The notes below the pieces were generated by a model. The model made no database searches and was not told the origin of the DNA. It saw only the letters and a program-made list of their open reading frames with translations. Source: Hermodice carunculata (Eukaryota; Annelida; Polychaeta; Eunicida; Amphinomidae). Taken from it: 64,000 bases of DNA. The stretch is from contig OZ026622.1 in NCBI GenBank assembly GCA_964020975.1, positions 61,498,259 to 61,562,258 of the forward strand. The letters are read 5' to 3'. Made by a program: the position numbers and the translations under genes. Positions 36,540 to 47,691 of the stretch are shown here, in pieces. The number at the start of each line of letters is the position of its first letter. The stretch's first letter is position 1.

Positions 36540-37770
36540 TGACGTCATTGGTCCAATTTTATTTAAAGGTTTTAGCATATATTACATTAGTTTTTTTTTC
36601 AACGGTTACACATTAGTTTTAGAAATATTTATTATTAGCTCAGACACTTTTTCAAAATCTTTTAACATACTGAATATAAAGTTGACATTTCATCGGAGCC
36701 TGGAGGTGTTTACGTTGTATCATCTGCACACTGTAAAATTTTATTTCATCTATTTTTATTCCCGAAACCAGAGATTCTTTCCTTATGGCCAATGCTATTA
36801 TTTCTACACAGATAATGAATACATATGGGGGCAATAGACATACTTTTCTTATACCTATGGTTAATAAAAATGGTTCTGTTGAGTACAAATCGTTCACCAC
36901 ACAGCTTTCCTAGTCGTTATAAAATACTTTGACCCATGTTTTAATTGATTCGCCAAAGTTAAAGAAATTCAAACGTATTTCAATAAAGTCCCAATCTAAA
37001 AAATCGAAAGGGTTTTCAAAAATCCAGTTGCATAAAAGGTCCTGGGAACTTTTGTTTATAGGACCATTTTATTATATAAAATAATCTATTCATTTTCCCT
37101 CCTATATATAGGGCTTTAATAAAACCTGTTTGTTCCTCATTGATTGTTGTATTAATAACTGTATAAATTCTTGATACTATTGTATCTGTAACTAGTTTAT
37201 AAAATTGATTTAAAAGATAGTGGTCTCCTATTTTTAAATCAAGATAATCTTTCTCTATCTTTTTTTTCTTATTTTGCTAATATTGTGGTAATTCCATGTC
37301 TCTGTATGATACTAAGTTTTCTAAATCTACATTGCAAATTTATTGTTTTAGGTAACAGTATTTTCATGTCATTCCAGCATACCTTATAAAGTTCTACCGG
37401 TAATCCATCGAGACTTGGACCTGGAGACTTTTTCTACGCATTTCCTGCTGTTATAAGAGCTGTCAGAATTTTGTATCTTGTGATTTCACTTTCTAAGTCA
37501 TGTTTTTTGTTCTTCTGACAGTTTTGGAGCTGATTCATCTTGCGGAAAAAAGTAAAACTGATTATTTTCTACAATGTAATTTCTATTTTTGCTTTTGTAT
37601 AATTTAGAATAACATTTATTGTGTTAATTCAAAAGAATCTTAGGATTGCATGCAATAGTGTTATGTATTCTTAAACTTCTTATAGTTTTATTATTGTAGC
37701 TTCTTTCTCAAGTTAAAGAATATTTCGTCGATTTTTTCGCCCTCTTCATACCATTGGGCCTTGCATCTTG
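36540..37770 (-). pseudogene. LINE reverse transcriptase remnant
   Basis: Includes AQWYEEGEK near 37,740, GPSLDGLPVELYKVCWNDMK near 37,400 (RT block 1), QTGFIKALYIGGKMNRLF near 37,110 (block 3), TEPFLLTIGIRK near 36,870 (the GxRQGxPxSP block, now degraded) and KILQCADDTT near 36,722, where the usual YADD/FADD active-site box has become CADD. Several frameshifts separate these blocks. Confidence 0.85.
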
Positions 37771-38249
37771 TTATTGCTTCTTCAACTTTGAAATCAAATA
37801 ATTGTTCCAGTTACTGTCTGGTTTTCAGTATTTCATTTTCTATTTGATCACTGTCAACCATATACGTATTTTCTAGAACTATCAGTTTATGTTTTAGTTT
37901 CTCAGATATTCTTTCCTTTTCCTGCTTTTGTAAGGTGAATGTTTAATAGACATAACTGGGACTTCCATTTTAACTATTTTCCACAGTAGATTAGGGCTTA
38001 ATTCTACATTTGTTTAACGTACTTGGTTAACGGTATCTTTAATTTCCTGGATATATTCTCATTCCCTGAGCAACGACAATTTCCAGAAACCAATACGTCT
38101 TTTCTGTCGATCTATTTCTTCCCCAAAAAAGTTACTGCAGAATGGTCATATATAAAACCTGGCATGATATCACAATCTTTAATAAACCCCTTCAAGCCGA
38201 AAGGACACTTGAAAAAAATCTAATCTACAATATGTAGGTATAGGGGTTT

Positions 38250-38815
38250 TCCTTCTCCATGTAAAGTTGCACAAGTCTGGATTTTTTTTTCGCCATATAT
38301 CTACCATGTCAGTTTCTTCCAATCATCCTTTAATTATTTCAAATGATCTTAAATGGGTTCTAGGAATTCCACTTTTCTAATGTACAACACCATACTGAAA
38401 TCCCCACCAATAATTCTATTGTCATCAGGCAGGCTATTTTTTCAATTACATCTTCGGGAAAATCTCAAATGTTCTTCACTAGGACTGTGAATATTTCCAA
38501 TAGCAATTCTACTGTTGGTTAATATATAGATGTCCAGTATAAGATATCTTCCTTCTTTGTCCTGAATTATTTTATGTACTTTAAAATTAAAAGTGCATTT
38601 AAGTAGAATACAAACATCTCGGCCTTCTTTTTAACAATTACAGTATATCACTTTATACGTCCATTCTGCACACCAAAGTTTCTTTTATCTTCTGTACTTT
38701 GGACCTTTGCATCATAAAAATTCAATGGCATTTTTTCTTCAACCAAACAAAAGTTTCCTTTCTTAAGTTTTTGGATTCCTAAACCACGCACATTAAAAGA
38801 AAGTATTTCCACCAT
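38250..38815 (-). pseudogene. LINE endonuclease (AP-type) remnant
   Basis: Starts with ATG at 38,815 giving ILSFNVRGLG, the first motif (N-x-R-G) of apurinic-type endonucleases. Further on, one frame reads KEGRYLILDI, RIAIGNIHSP and NRIIGGDF; the last is the G-G-D-F/N catalytic motif near 38,400. Stops interrupt the frame (for example before the GGDF block and after about residue 60). In an intact element this domain nicks the genomic target to prime reverse transcription. Confidence 0.85.
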
Positions 38816-38819
38816 TATG

Positions 38820-38821
<2 letters not shown>

Positions 38822-38851
<30 letters not shown>
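38822..38851. repeat. poly-T tract at the 5' edge of the LINE
   Basis: 30-bp T run on the plus strand (poly-A in LINE orientation), a few bases upstream of the ORF2 start. Confidence 0.95.
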
Positions 38852-38852
<1 letters not shown>

Positions 38853-38859
38853 GTCTAAA

Positions 38860-39600
38860 TAAACTGTGCTGTACAGATTGTCTTTATATGACTCCATATT
38901 AGCTTTTGGAATACATCTTGTGTGGATTCTGGTTTTATTTATCTACCAAATAAAAGCTCCATGCCAAAAATAATTATTTTATTTTGAGGTCACTTCCTTC
39001 GAACTTCCCTGAACCAAGATGTTTTCTTACTACTTCAAGAGCTCCTCTGATGAGTAAATCATATATAGTTAATGGAACATAGTAGATGTAAATGTTCTAT
39101 TTATATTATTACCTAGCGGCCATTTAGTAAACCAGTCTAGAGGGGCGAGGCCACACATTCTTGAACAGCTGAACCAGTTATATGCCGTATGCCCTTATTT
39201 TGTTAGACAGTTCCACAAATTTAAGTATTGTTCCAAAGATCTTGATATCGCCATTGAACTATTGCCGTATCCAGTGGCAAAGATGTAGTGCGTACGGAGA
39301 GTGATTGTTGGATTGTTAGTGCGACGAAACCAAATTGGAGCAGGCTTTGGCAACATGGCGTTTTGAGGCCCATGGCGGATAAGTGTGACTAGAAGTTGCG
39401 GTCTGGAAGGCCCAAAGAAGCAACCTGGTGGCTGCACAGTGTGCAAATATCAGTCAGGTTAGACGTAACATGCACCAAAAAAAAATACTACATACTGTGG
39501 GATGTTTATTTAGGTTACCCTCAATCACACCTGTCAAGTTTTCTACTCCGCGGAAACCCATTTCTAGCCCCAGAAGCATGTTTCCTAGGGTTGCCAGGTC
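38860..39600. other. No confirmed gene; possible LINE upstream remnant
   Basis: A short minus-strand stretch near 38,990-39,070 reads LIRGALEVVRKHLGSGKFEG and could be the end of the LINE's first open frame, but no family match can be stated. An 83-codon minus-strand frame at 39,195-39,446 is unrecognised. Confidence 0.35.
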
Positions 39601-39607
39601 CACGTTC

Positions 39608-39762
39608 CATCGAGGTGTTAACGATGCAAATTGGTGAATCGTTATCATTTATTACACTCTGCCGACAACGTTTTCTGATGCCCAGTTATGAATTTCTAAC
39701 ACGATTTCCATAAAGGCCGTAAGTTTTAGACTTTGGTGTAAATAAAACTGCGAGAATTACCC
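39608..39762 (+). repeat. Dispersed repeat family B, copy 1
   Basis: Direct copy of 47,078-47,223. Shared blocks include ATCGAGGTGTTAACGATGC against ATCGAGGTTTCAACAATGC, then TTGGTGAATC, GACTTTGGTGTAAATAAAAC and TGCG followed by AATTACC or AGTTACC. No coding. Confidence 0.75.
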
Positions 39763-39769
39763 GTGGTGC

Positions 39770-40180
39770 CTCAAAACGCAAGGGCTGCGCCCATGTGCAC
39801 ACGCGCAGAAGCCGATGACGAAGAAAATTCGTTGGATAGATACCGAATATTCTTTCTATTTTGATAGTCCGTCGTTTCCTTGCAAATCAGCACATCTAAA
39901 ATTACAGCATTTGTTTAAAAATGTTTTATGACACTCGGTAGGCCTAATAAAAGGACGCAACGGTCGCCCATGCGTGAATCATACTATGGCAAATACATGT
40001 TGATGTAACATTTTTGGCATTTCCTTAATTTAAACATTATGAACATTGTGCATGAAATGTGAATAAAATAATATCAATTATAACTTATTGGTTAAAAAAA
40101 ATTCATAAAACAGACTTTCATGACTATAGGCCCAGTGCAGGCACGTATCGTCATGTGAGGACAATCACCCGTGCCTCCGA
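39770..40180. other. No gene seen
   Basis: AT-rich sequence between repeats. Nothing is recognised on either strand. Confidence 0.5.
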
Positions 40181-40188
40181 CGTGTTAG

Positions 40189-40255
40189 GGACCGACCATT
40201 TGATACTTGGGGGGGGGGGGGGGGCTATGCATTTTGTATCAACCTACTTTTTTTA
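40189..40255 (+). repeat. Dispersed repeat family C, copy 1
   Basis: GGGACCGACCATTTGATACT, a G-run and GCTATGCATTTT recur in inverted orientation at 43,158-43,210. The G-tract length differs between copies. Confidence 0.8.
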
Positions 40256-40501
40256 ATGCACACAAGATGTACATAATTTTTTTCCCCCTGACCTCAACGT
40301 ACATTTTTTTTTGGCGTGAAGAAGTTACTGGGATGCACATGTTCTTGAACTGTTTTAGGGTTAACATTTACAGTACAATCAGTGAAGAAATAAACACAAC
40401 ATTTGGTATTTTGGAAAATTAACATTGTATATTGAAGGCATAAAGGAGACATTAATTTGTGCATTTTATGTTTACCAGTGAACTTTGGTACTATCATCAG
40501 C

Positions 40502-40636
40502 TATCACAGGTTTGCTGAACATAGTACGGAGTTAAATCTGACTTTGCCAGCCATACCACATAGGGCTAAGCCCAAATGTGCTATGGCTGACTAAGGCCAA
40601 GTAAAACTCCGTACTACGTGAAGCTAGCCTGTGATA
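40502..40636. mobile_element. MITE-like hairpin element, 135 bp
   Basis: The two halves are imperfect inverted repeats of about 62 bp around a loop of about 10 bp. Left arm blocks TATCACAGG, TAGTACGGAGTT and CAGCCATA.CACAT recur as reverse complements on the right, ending CCTGTGATA. If the flanking TA is the target-site duplication, the terminal repeats begin TCACAGG, as in Tc1/mariner-type MITEs. No coding sequence. Confidence 0.7.
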
Positions 40637-40687
40637 ACGATTTCATCATATTTTTAGTAATAATTATGTTGCTCGCCTGCTTAACCG

Positions 40688-40805
40688 TGATATAAACCGT
40701 ATCACCCGTTTGATTTTCGTGCTGCACAAACTTTTCTGCTAGCACGCAAAAGCAAGGTTTGCTTGCAAAAACGATATCGATATAAACCGTATCATCTGTT
40801 TGATG
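40688..40805. repeat. Short direct repeat pair
   Basis: GATATAAACCGTATCA followed by CCGTTTGAT or CTGTTTGAT occurs near 40,688 and again near 40,781, about 93 bp apart. Confidence 0.7.
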
Positions 40806-40983
40806 AAAATACCATGTGTTTGCGGCATGAGACACTGAGTGTGGTTATATATTTTGGAATGATAAACCAATCAATTATGCTTATTATTACTAAAAATATG
40901 ATAATACAGCATCTTGTCTAGTCAACATGATCAACAGAAACATGTATTCCTATTTGCGCAACCAAAATACTGTATGTTTCTTC

Positions 40984-40988
<5 letters not shown>

Positions 40989-41060
<72 letters not shown>
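40989..41060. repeat. (TA)n microsatellite
   Basis: 72 bp of pure TA. Confidence 0.97.
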
Positions 41061-41064
<4 letters not shown>

Positions 41065-41369
41065 GAAACATGCATATATATTAAGCAGTATTGTATTTAT
41101 ATCCAATGTAGTGACTGTCTCAGATATACATGTAAAAAAGTATAGTAATGCTAGAACAAGTTCTTGTGTACTTTGGATTCTGCAAAAATAAAGTGACATT
41201 CTGAAAAAGTAGTGTTTCTTATTGTTATTTCTTCATATCCACACCTATGTGTATCCTGCCAAGCCACCAGCTAATTGTGGTCTGTACCCAATCTAGATGA
41301 ACTAGTTTAGTAAATATAGTTAATAAATATATACCCAATCTGGATGAACCAGTTCAGAAAATATGGTAC

Positions 41370-41650
41370 TAACTCATTCCACCCTGAAGGAAAAGTATAG
41401 ACACAAGTGTTTTACATGGATTGGGAATCTGGCAAAGCCTATATTCATCCCTCTCCAAGGCAGAGATGCTGGCATATACTTTCTACCTTTTATTGGTGGA
41501 GGAAAGCGAAGATCTCGGGGAAAACCACCGTTCACGATCGGAGAGGTAGTTAACTCCAACCACATGCCGCCAAGGCCGGGATTTGAACACATGTCGCAGA
41601 GGTGGAAGGCAAGAGCGTGGCCGCCCTGCCAACCTTGAACCCCTGAAGGA
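41370..41650 (-). repeat. tRNA-derived SINE
   Basis: On the minus strand the head has an A-box-like TGGCAGGGCGG (plus 41,621-41,631) and a B-box-like TGTTCAAATCC (plus 41,579-41,589) about 42 bp apart, with CTTGCCTTCCACC between them, as in many animal tRNA-derived SINEs. The body follows with GGTGGTTTTCCCCGAGATC and TTCGCTTTCCTCCACC, resembling the GGTTTTC...GGTTTCCTCC body repeats of marine invertebrate SINEs. It appears diverged and no longer transcribed. Confidence 0.65.
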
Positions 41651-41655
41651 AGATT

Positions 41656-41726
41656 GAGTCAACAGCTTTCTTTGGCATGCCCTGGGCGCATTGCGCCCAG
41701 ACCACGCCAAGGAAAGCTGTTGACTC
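41656..41726. repeat. 71-bp near-perfect palindrome
   Basis: GAGTCAACAGCTTTC at the left pairs with GAAAGCTGTTGACTC at the right, and CTGGGCGCA with TGCGCCCAG at the centre. Only a few mismatches fall in the 35-bp arms and there is essentially no loop. The right arm shares CATTGCGCCCA...CGCCAAGGAAAGC with 17,226-17,255, so it belongs to a dispersed family. Confidence 0.85.
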
Positions 41727-41739
41727 AGTCGACGTCCAA

Positions 41740-43150
41740 ATGTGGCAGTGAAAGGGTTAATTGCAGTTATTTATGTCTTGGCCACCCATGGGTGTTTTAG
41801 AGCCCGAGAATTGAACAGGTTTTTGCTACTGTTATTGACGGAAGTTTTCGGTCCCACATTTATAGGAATTACAAGATTATCGAGCCAAATTCATATTAAA
41901 TATTTATTTTCCTACCATTCTCGTAAATGCTTGCAACCAATTGACTAGTTTGATTTGTTCAAGCACCTGGATGTATCAAACAGATGGCTTGATAATAGCA
42001 ACCCAATAAATTCATTCACATACAATTTTGATTTTTATTCATACTATGCATGTGTGCATTACGTGAAGACTAATTAATGCAAGTTACTGCAATAAAGTGC
42101 TAAATACTTATCTACCAAATCTCTTATATTTTGTTGAGTTGATTGAGTGCATGATATTGTCACCTTTGGCAGAGTCTACGATAACTGAATAGAGGCACTT
42201 GTTGTGAAATGTGAATTAAACCCCTACTCATAGGAACTTTGTTTTCCTTTTTGAGAAGCTTTCAACTGGCATCCACCATGTTTTTTTCAGCTCTGAAGAT
42301 CGTATGACCTCTCACCCCTACGGGGTGGCTTGTCACATGATAAAATACTATTATAGACTGATGGAAGTCGATGGAAGTCTACGGGCACTTGGTTTGAAAG
42401 TAATGTACATACATTCCCCATGCAATAGTATCCAATGGAAGAAACTTCAAGATTGATAATTTTATCAACGTGTCTTTCCAAACCAGGATAGTACTATTAA
42501 AATGCTAAAATTACCATCATTGCCTTCAATTAATTAAGAACTATTTAACAATTGATGCTTCACATTTCTTTTGCTGGGGACAGGGTATTGATACCTGTGT
42601 GGCCGTGTGAAATTAAAACTTTAACAGCATTGTGAAAATCCTTCTCTTGTATTGATATTTAGATATTTTATAATATTTACTCTACGTTTCAAATGGGTGG
42701 AGTGATGACTGCAGGACTCTCCTTAATAATTTGATATTCTACATTTACATGTATAGAAATGCCATATCCATACTCGGTTACAGAATAATCAGCACAGTGT
42801 ATATAGAAATGAAGCAATAGAACAAGATCACTCTTCTGCCTCATTCACATTGGCATTTCGCAACAAATGGTGGGCTCCCAAGTTCTCAAGGAAAGCTATT
42901 GACCCACTAATACACGGAATTTGATGGGAAAATAAACAGTTTTTTTCTTGGTTAGCCAAAACGAGAATAGGAACGTGGATGTATCAAATATTTCGAGAAT
43001 CATACATGTACGTATATAAAAAAATCTAAATGCCACTATTGATATTATCTTTTCATTAAAACAGTATCTTTTAGAGAGGAATGACGTACTTTAATTTTTT
43101 TCAGGTGATACTACGAAGGACTTTTTTTTCAGCAATGTTGGGACGTACAT
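41740..43150. other. No gene seen
   Basis: Unique AT-rich DNA. A small hairpin (CCCCTACGGGG) lies near 42,316, and a weak relative of the 41.7-kb palindrome arm (TCAAGGAAAGCTATTGACCC) near 42,888. No coding region is recognised. Confidence 0.45.
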
Positions 43151-43157
43151 ATTTTTT

Positions 43158-43210
43158 TTAATAAAATGCATAGCCCCCCCCCCCTCTTAGTATCAAATGG
43201 TCGGTCCCGT
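43158..43210 (-). repeat. Dispersed repeat family C, copy 2
   Basis: Inverted copy of 40,189-40,255, with a 13-bp C-run in place of the G-run. Confidence 0.8.
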
Positions 43211-43659
43211 AGACGAGGCAACTTCGCTAGTGTCACCCATAGCTGGGTTGCTAGGCCGATCGTCTTCCGAGTTCTGTTCTGCTTCGTGCGTGGAAGCACT
43301 TGCCTGCTTTTGACTAAATCCTGTAGACTACGGTATTTGCAGAGCTTTCCGCCAAATTAGAAAGTTTTATGTAACCACACACAAGGCTTAACGATAGAAT
43401 ATTGCTTGCCGCAATTGCTCACATGACCTCTCCTTATTCAGGAGATATGCTGTACGCTAAAGACTACGCAACAGAAATAAGCTGTTGGATTAAACGTATA
43501 TATTTCTTGCATCACGTTCTGTCTGAAAGCCACCACTAAAGAGAGTATGCGCCATTTCCGAGAGTTCGTACGCCAACGCAAGAAGGCATTGTCTACACAG
43601 GGCAGGAGGCATGGTCCACACAGGCATCTGTGCAATAAAATGAAGAAAGTTTTTTTGGG

Positions 43660-43816
43660 GGGAGGGGGTGTTGTTGTTGTTGCTTTTTTGTTTTTTGTTT
43701 TTTGTTTTTTTTTTTTTTTGGTTTTGTTTTTTTGTTTTGTTTTTTGTATTTGTTTTGTTTTTGTTTTTTTTTTGTTCTGTTTTTGTTTTGTTTTTGTTTT
43801 TGTTTTTGTTTTTTTC
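43660..43816. repeat. T/G low-complexity tract, (TTTTTG)n
   Basis: Begins with G and GTT runs, then about 130 bp of T-rich sequence with regular G. Phe/Val/Cys-rich and Lys/Asn-rich frames are artefacts. Confidence 0.95.
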
Positions 43817-43819
43817 CCA

Positions 43820-44174
43820 ACGGCGATTCGTAACCCAACATCTACAGAAACAGCTCTTCACAACTTTAAACGTGCTTTACATTGGCCTGCGACTTTGAAC
43901 GAAGACCTCGGTAATCCTATCTACGTCTGCTTAGATTTCAGTCAGTGCTTATCAGTGTAACCGTCAGCCAAAATCTGATTTCCATGCATGTGTACACAAT
44001 ATATCCATTTCCGTTTCTGCCGTTTTCATGTGAGCGTTAATATTTTATATAGCATTACAATTTTCAACCAGGTAAGCCTTTTCTACAGTTATATATTTGT
44101 ACCTACAATCGGCCTATTTAGGAAGATATGCATTGGGCATACCTTCATGTGAAAAGAATCAGGTAAAGAATCAC

Positions 44175-44253
<79 letters not shown>

Positions 44254-45200
44254 AAACACTGCTACACTTATTGATAATAATGATGATAAAAATAATTTAG
44301 TAAGAAAAGAGCTGTGTCCCCAGCAAATGTTGGCTAATTGCTTAAGATAGGCCTGATTTCTAATATTTAAAGTGGTTCAAGCAGATATTTTGGGTGTAGT
44401 ATCTTCTGAGCTTCATACATTCAAAACTACTAATACGAATATTTAAAAGGTATTCTTTTGTGGAAAAAAATAGCTACAGGTGTTTGATTTTGAATTATTC
44501 AAAAATAAAACAGAAGATCACACAAATTGAGGTACCTCGGAATTCAAGAGGGTCTATTCAGAAATAAACATAAGTATAAACTGTTTTCCTGATACGATCA
44601 CATAGGTCCTAATTAATTCTGCTGAAAAATACAAACTTGACTCAACCTGTATGAAGTAGATTCAGCAAACCTACAATACGGAGGATGACAAAGAACACTG
44701 ATATGTACAACATAAACCAATTGAAATGTCCCCTTTACAATGGTGATGTAGGGCTTAAATTTTTGTAGAGGACATTTTAGTCCTCCTTGCCCTTGTGCGA
44801 CTGGGCAGATCGAAATGTGGTGGCATAAATGTGATGGTGGTTTCATACATTCACGGTAACGTGTCTTGTCATTCCAATGCCCTGATGACACTAAAGGCCC
44901 AAACCTGCATATTTGATTTGAACAAAATCTTTCTATAAATATCCTGGAATTTTGTTAACGTAAATGATGAAATTCTTTAAACGGAAACCCTCATCACCTT
45001 TCACGAATGTCTCAGTCAAGTTGTCCGTTTCCAAGCATTTTAGAATGGGTTTCCGCGGAATAGAAAAAAATGGTAATAATGATGATAGGGCCAGCCTTAA
45101 AAATATTTCTGTTTCGTATAACAGGGCCTTGAAAATTTTGATGAGGCAGGGAGGATTTTTTTTTTTTAATTTTTTTTTTAACTTCACATACCTACCACGT
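43820..45200. other. No gene seen apart from an (AAT)n tract
   Basis: (AAT)n at 44,176-44,252 and T-runs near 45,158-45,180. Short frames are unrecognised. Confidence 0.5.
44176..44252. repeat. (AAT)n microsatellite
   Basis: About 25 AAT/ATA units. Confidence 0.97.
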
Positions 45201-45217
45201 ATTACTGCAATATGGGC

Positions 45218-45400
45218 ATCATGCTAGTACGAGGACTGATAGACTTAGTATTGATACAAGATAAACAAGATTCCAGGTTGAAATTTTTTTATGAAATCTG
45301 TATCAAAGCAAGAGACTCTTCCACAGATGAGGTTGTGGCGGGACAATATATGCTTCAGGATGGTTTGCTGGCGCTGAGACAGAGTAGCCCTACTTTAAAT
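45218..45400 (+). mobile_element. Possible fossil fragment of an LTR-type pol linker
   Basis: A short segment with DLVLIQDKQDSRLK and, further on, YMLQDGLLALR resembles the stretch between RNase H and the integrase zinc finger in Ty3/gypsy-type pol proteins. It is far too short for a firm call. No other pol domain or LTR was found nearby. If real, it is a very old relic. Confidence 0.2.
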
Positions 45401-45439
45401 ACACCTCGGCTTGGCTTGCATTGGGGTGGGTCTTAAGCT

Positions 45440-47060
45440 ATTTTAAACATGTACATGTACAGGGCTTCAAGAAACAAAGGATTAGCGTAATAATAAAATT
45501 GCCCTTTTTGTAAAATATCACAGAAGAAAAAGAGTAAGATATCAAATACAAATGTGTAGTTTTGATTTTCACTTGACAACAGCAGGGGAGGGGAGGGGTG
45601 TATGATGAGGGTTCAGAGTAAATATTACAAGTCATGAATACACCTCTTTTGTGTGTATGTGCAGGGACGTGGATTAAGAGTTTTATTGCTCCATGGTCAA
45701 GTCAGATTTAATCTCGGGCAAGTTAAAATTAATAGGTACTTGTTCGGTCGGGCAACCAACTTTTTTTTTCGCTGGGAACTCTATTCCTGAAATTTAAATG
45801 ACAGTTACAAGTTGCAGTTGTTTGCAAGGTTTGCTACGGGGGGGGGGGGGGAGGCAAGGGCGGGAGAAGGGTCTAATCACTTAAAAAATCAGAGCTTTCG
45901 CAGCACGTGTAAGGCGCCGATGGATGATAATAATCGCTAATTGATAAACATTCTAAGTTTAAACAATTACTTGGTCTGCAGTTGTATTCATCAGAACTTT
46001 ATCTCTGTCAACACAAGCAGACATTTTCACTGTCGTACACAACATACGATTACGTTACGATAGCAAAGGTACCGGGAGTAATTGTTGGTTTGCTGAGCGG
46101 GTCACACAACTCACCGTCAGTGTGATCTGCCCCAACGATGTCAAAGACAAAGCAGCGTCAAATTACAATAAAATTTGCATGGCGAATTCATCTGCAAATT
46201 AACATCAAATGCCATTTATCGGTGGGTTCTAACAGTGTTGGAAAAAATAGGTGCCTTGAGATGACTTCCCAGGCAAAAACAGCACACAACTTCCAGTCAC
46301 ACGCAAGTGGCAGCGCACTGGAGTGGATCTGCGGTGAACTGACCCAGTCTCACGGACTGATTTGGGGACACATTCGGCTGTTCCCGCTATCCCCTACCTT
46401 TGCGTATTTGCCTATAACTCCAAATAATTGTTGCAATTAACACTGGAATCTTTATTTTCGCATGCTGTAATATAAACAAAGCTTCCCGTTTGTGTGTTCC
46501 CTCTGTAAATTACGACAGATTCACACATGTTCACTGAGCGGAAGCCATGATGAAAACACTGTAACACGAGCCGTGATTGGCTCATTTTTGCATGTGACTC
46601 AACTGACCAATCGGGTGATGTGTTGTGCGTCAGACCACATGGCTAGAGCGGTTGTTTGTGTACAGTTGCAGGAAAGATGTCAACGGTGTGCACACTCGAT
46701 TTCTGATTTGAAATATTAAAATTTCCCTTTGAATTTGATTTAGGAACACCTTTTATTGCAAGGAACTTGCCAATACTGTACACGCAAATTTACTACGATG
46801 TACCGATAGCATTCATGGTAGGCACGCAAACGATATGCATTTACAGAACTCTGAACTGCCACACGGGGCGTGCGAATAGCGATAAATCAAGCCTGAAAAA
46901 AAAAATTTTTTTGCACTTGAAAAAAAAATTCCAATCGCAACGTTTTGCGCACACCGGGCGCGTTATACGAAACAGAAATATTTTTAAGGCTGGCCTAGTT
47001 ATAATTTCGGAAGAAAAGAGTTTTTATCCCCAGCAAATGTTGGTTATTTGCGTGTTTGTC
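45440..47060. other. No gene seen; CCAAT-rich patch
   Basis: A G13 run lies near 45,840. Around 46,574-46,612 an inverted CCAAT (GATTGGCTC) and a direct CCAAT (GACCAATCGG) lie about 32 bp apart, as in some NF-Y promoters, but no credible coding exon follows. The 100-codon frame at 46,138-46,440 is unrecognised. Confidence 0.4.
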
Positions 47061-47077
47061 AGGCCTAGGTACTATCG

Positions 47078-47223
47078 AGGTTTCAACAATGCTAGTTGGT
47101 GAATCATTATGATTTATCACACTTTATCAGCAACGTATTCTGAACAGACACGTATTATTGACATAATTTTTATAAAGCTTACTAAGTTCGAGACTTTGGT
47201 GTAAATAAAACTGCGGAAGTTAC
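47078..47223 (+). repeat. Dispersed repeat family B, copy 2
   Basis: Direct-orientation partner of 39,608-39,762, about 80% alike by eye. Confidence 0.75.
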
Positions 47224-47691
47224 CTGGGAAGCATGAGAGGTCGCTGACGCCTGCTACAATACAATGTATATAATGGGACTTTTCCACAGTGAGCATTACC
47301 TGAAACTGTAAATACAACGCCGTACAGTTACTAGTTCTAGGCCCCAGAAAAGGGATATTTTTTTGTCAGACATTAAAGTCGCCTCCAGGCTTTGAATAAA
47401 GTAGCAGCACAGGCACACGAGAGCAGCCTCCACTAAGTCAAAGATGGAGCATTTATATGGTGGAGAAAGTTGCCCCGATATTGGATATAGGTTCGAAAGT
47501 ACCGGTTTTTGTGCATGTATAAGTGGTAACAGGATATTTAAGCGAAACGTAAAGGCAGATGACAATTATCATATGGACACTTTTGGCCAATTTGAGTCGG
47601 AAAGGGTCAATGTTACCTTATACACTTTGTTGTTAATGTGCAGAAATAGTACAGTTTGTAAAGTTAATATGACGGCAAGATGCTAAGGTTC

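Larger units (their letters stand above)
35459..38815 (-). mobile_element. Old L1/Tx1-like LINE, ORF2 remnant
   Basis: Reading down the minus strand gives the full order of a non-LTR retrotransposon ORF2: endonuclease start (MVEILSFNVRGLG), endonuclease core (RIAIGN, DDNRIIGGDF), linker (EEGEK near 37,735), reverse transcriptase (GPSLDGLPVELYK, then a degenerate GIRQGCPLSPY-like block, then CADD at the active site), and a C-terminal region (ALNMWTNRNISLYGKSLIIG, later WLETF and LRSFQFKFLH). Many stops and frameshifts break every domain. The element is about 3.35 kb, a little short of a full ORF2, because about 30-40 codons after the thumb region are replaced by (TA)n. No ORF1 is identified upstream; a poly-T tract (poly-A on the element strand) sits immediately 5' of the ATG at 38,815. 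Target-site duplications were not found. Confidence 0.9.
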
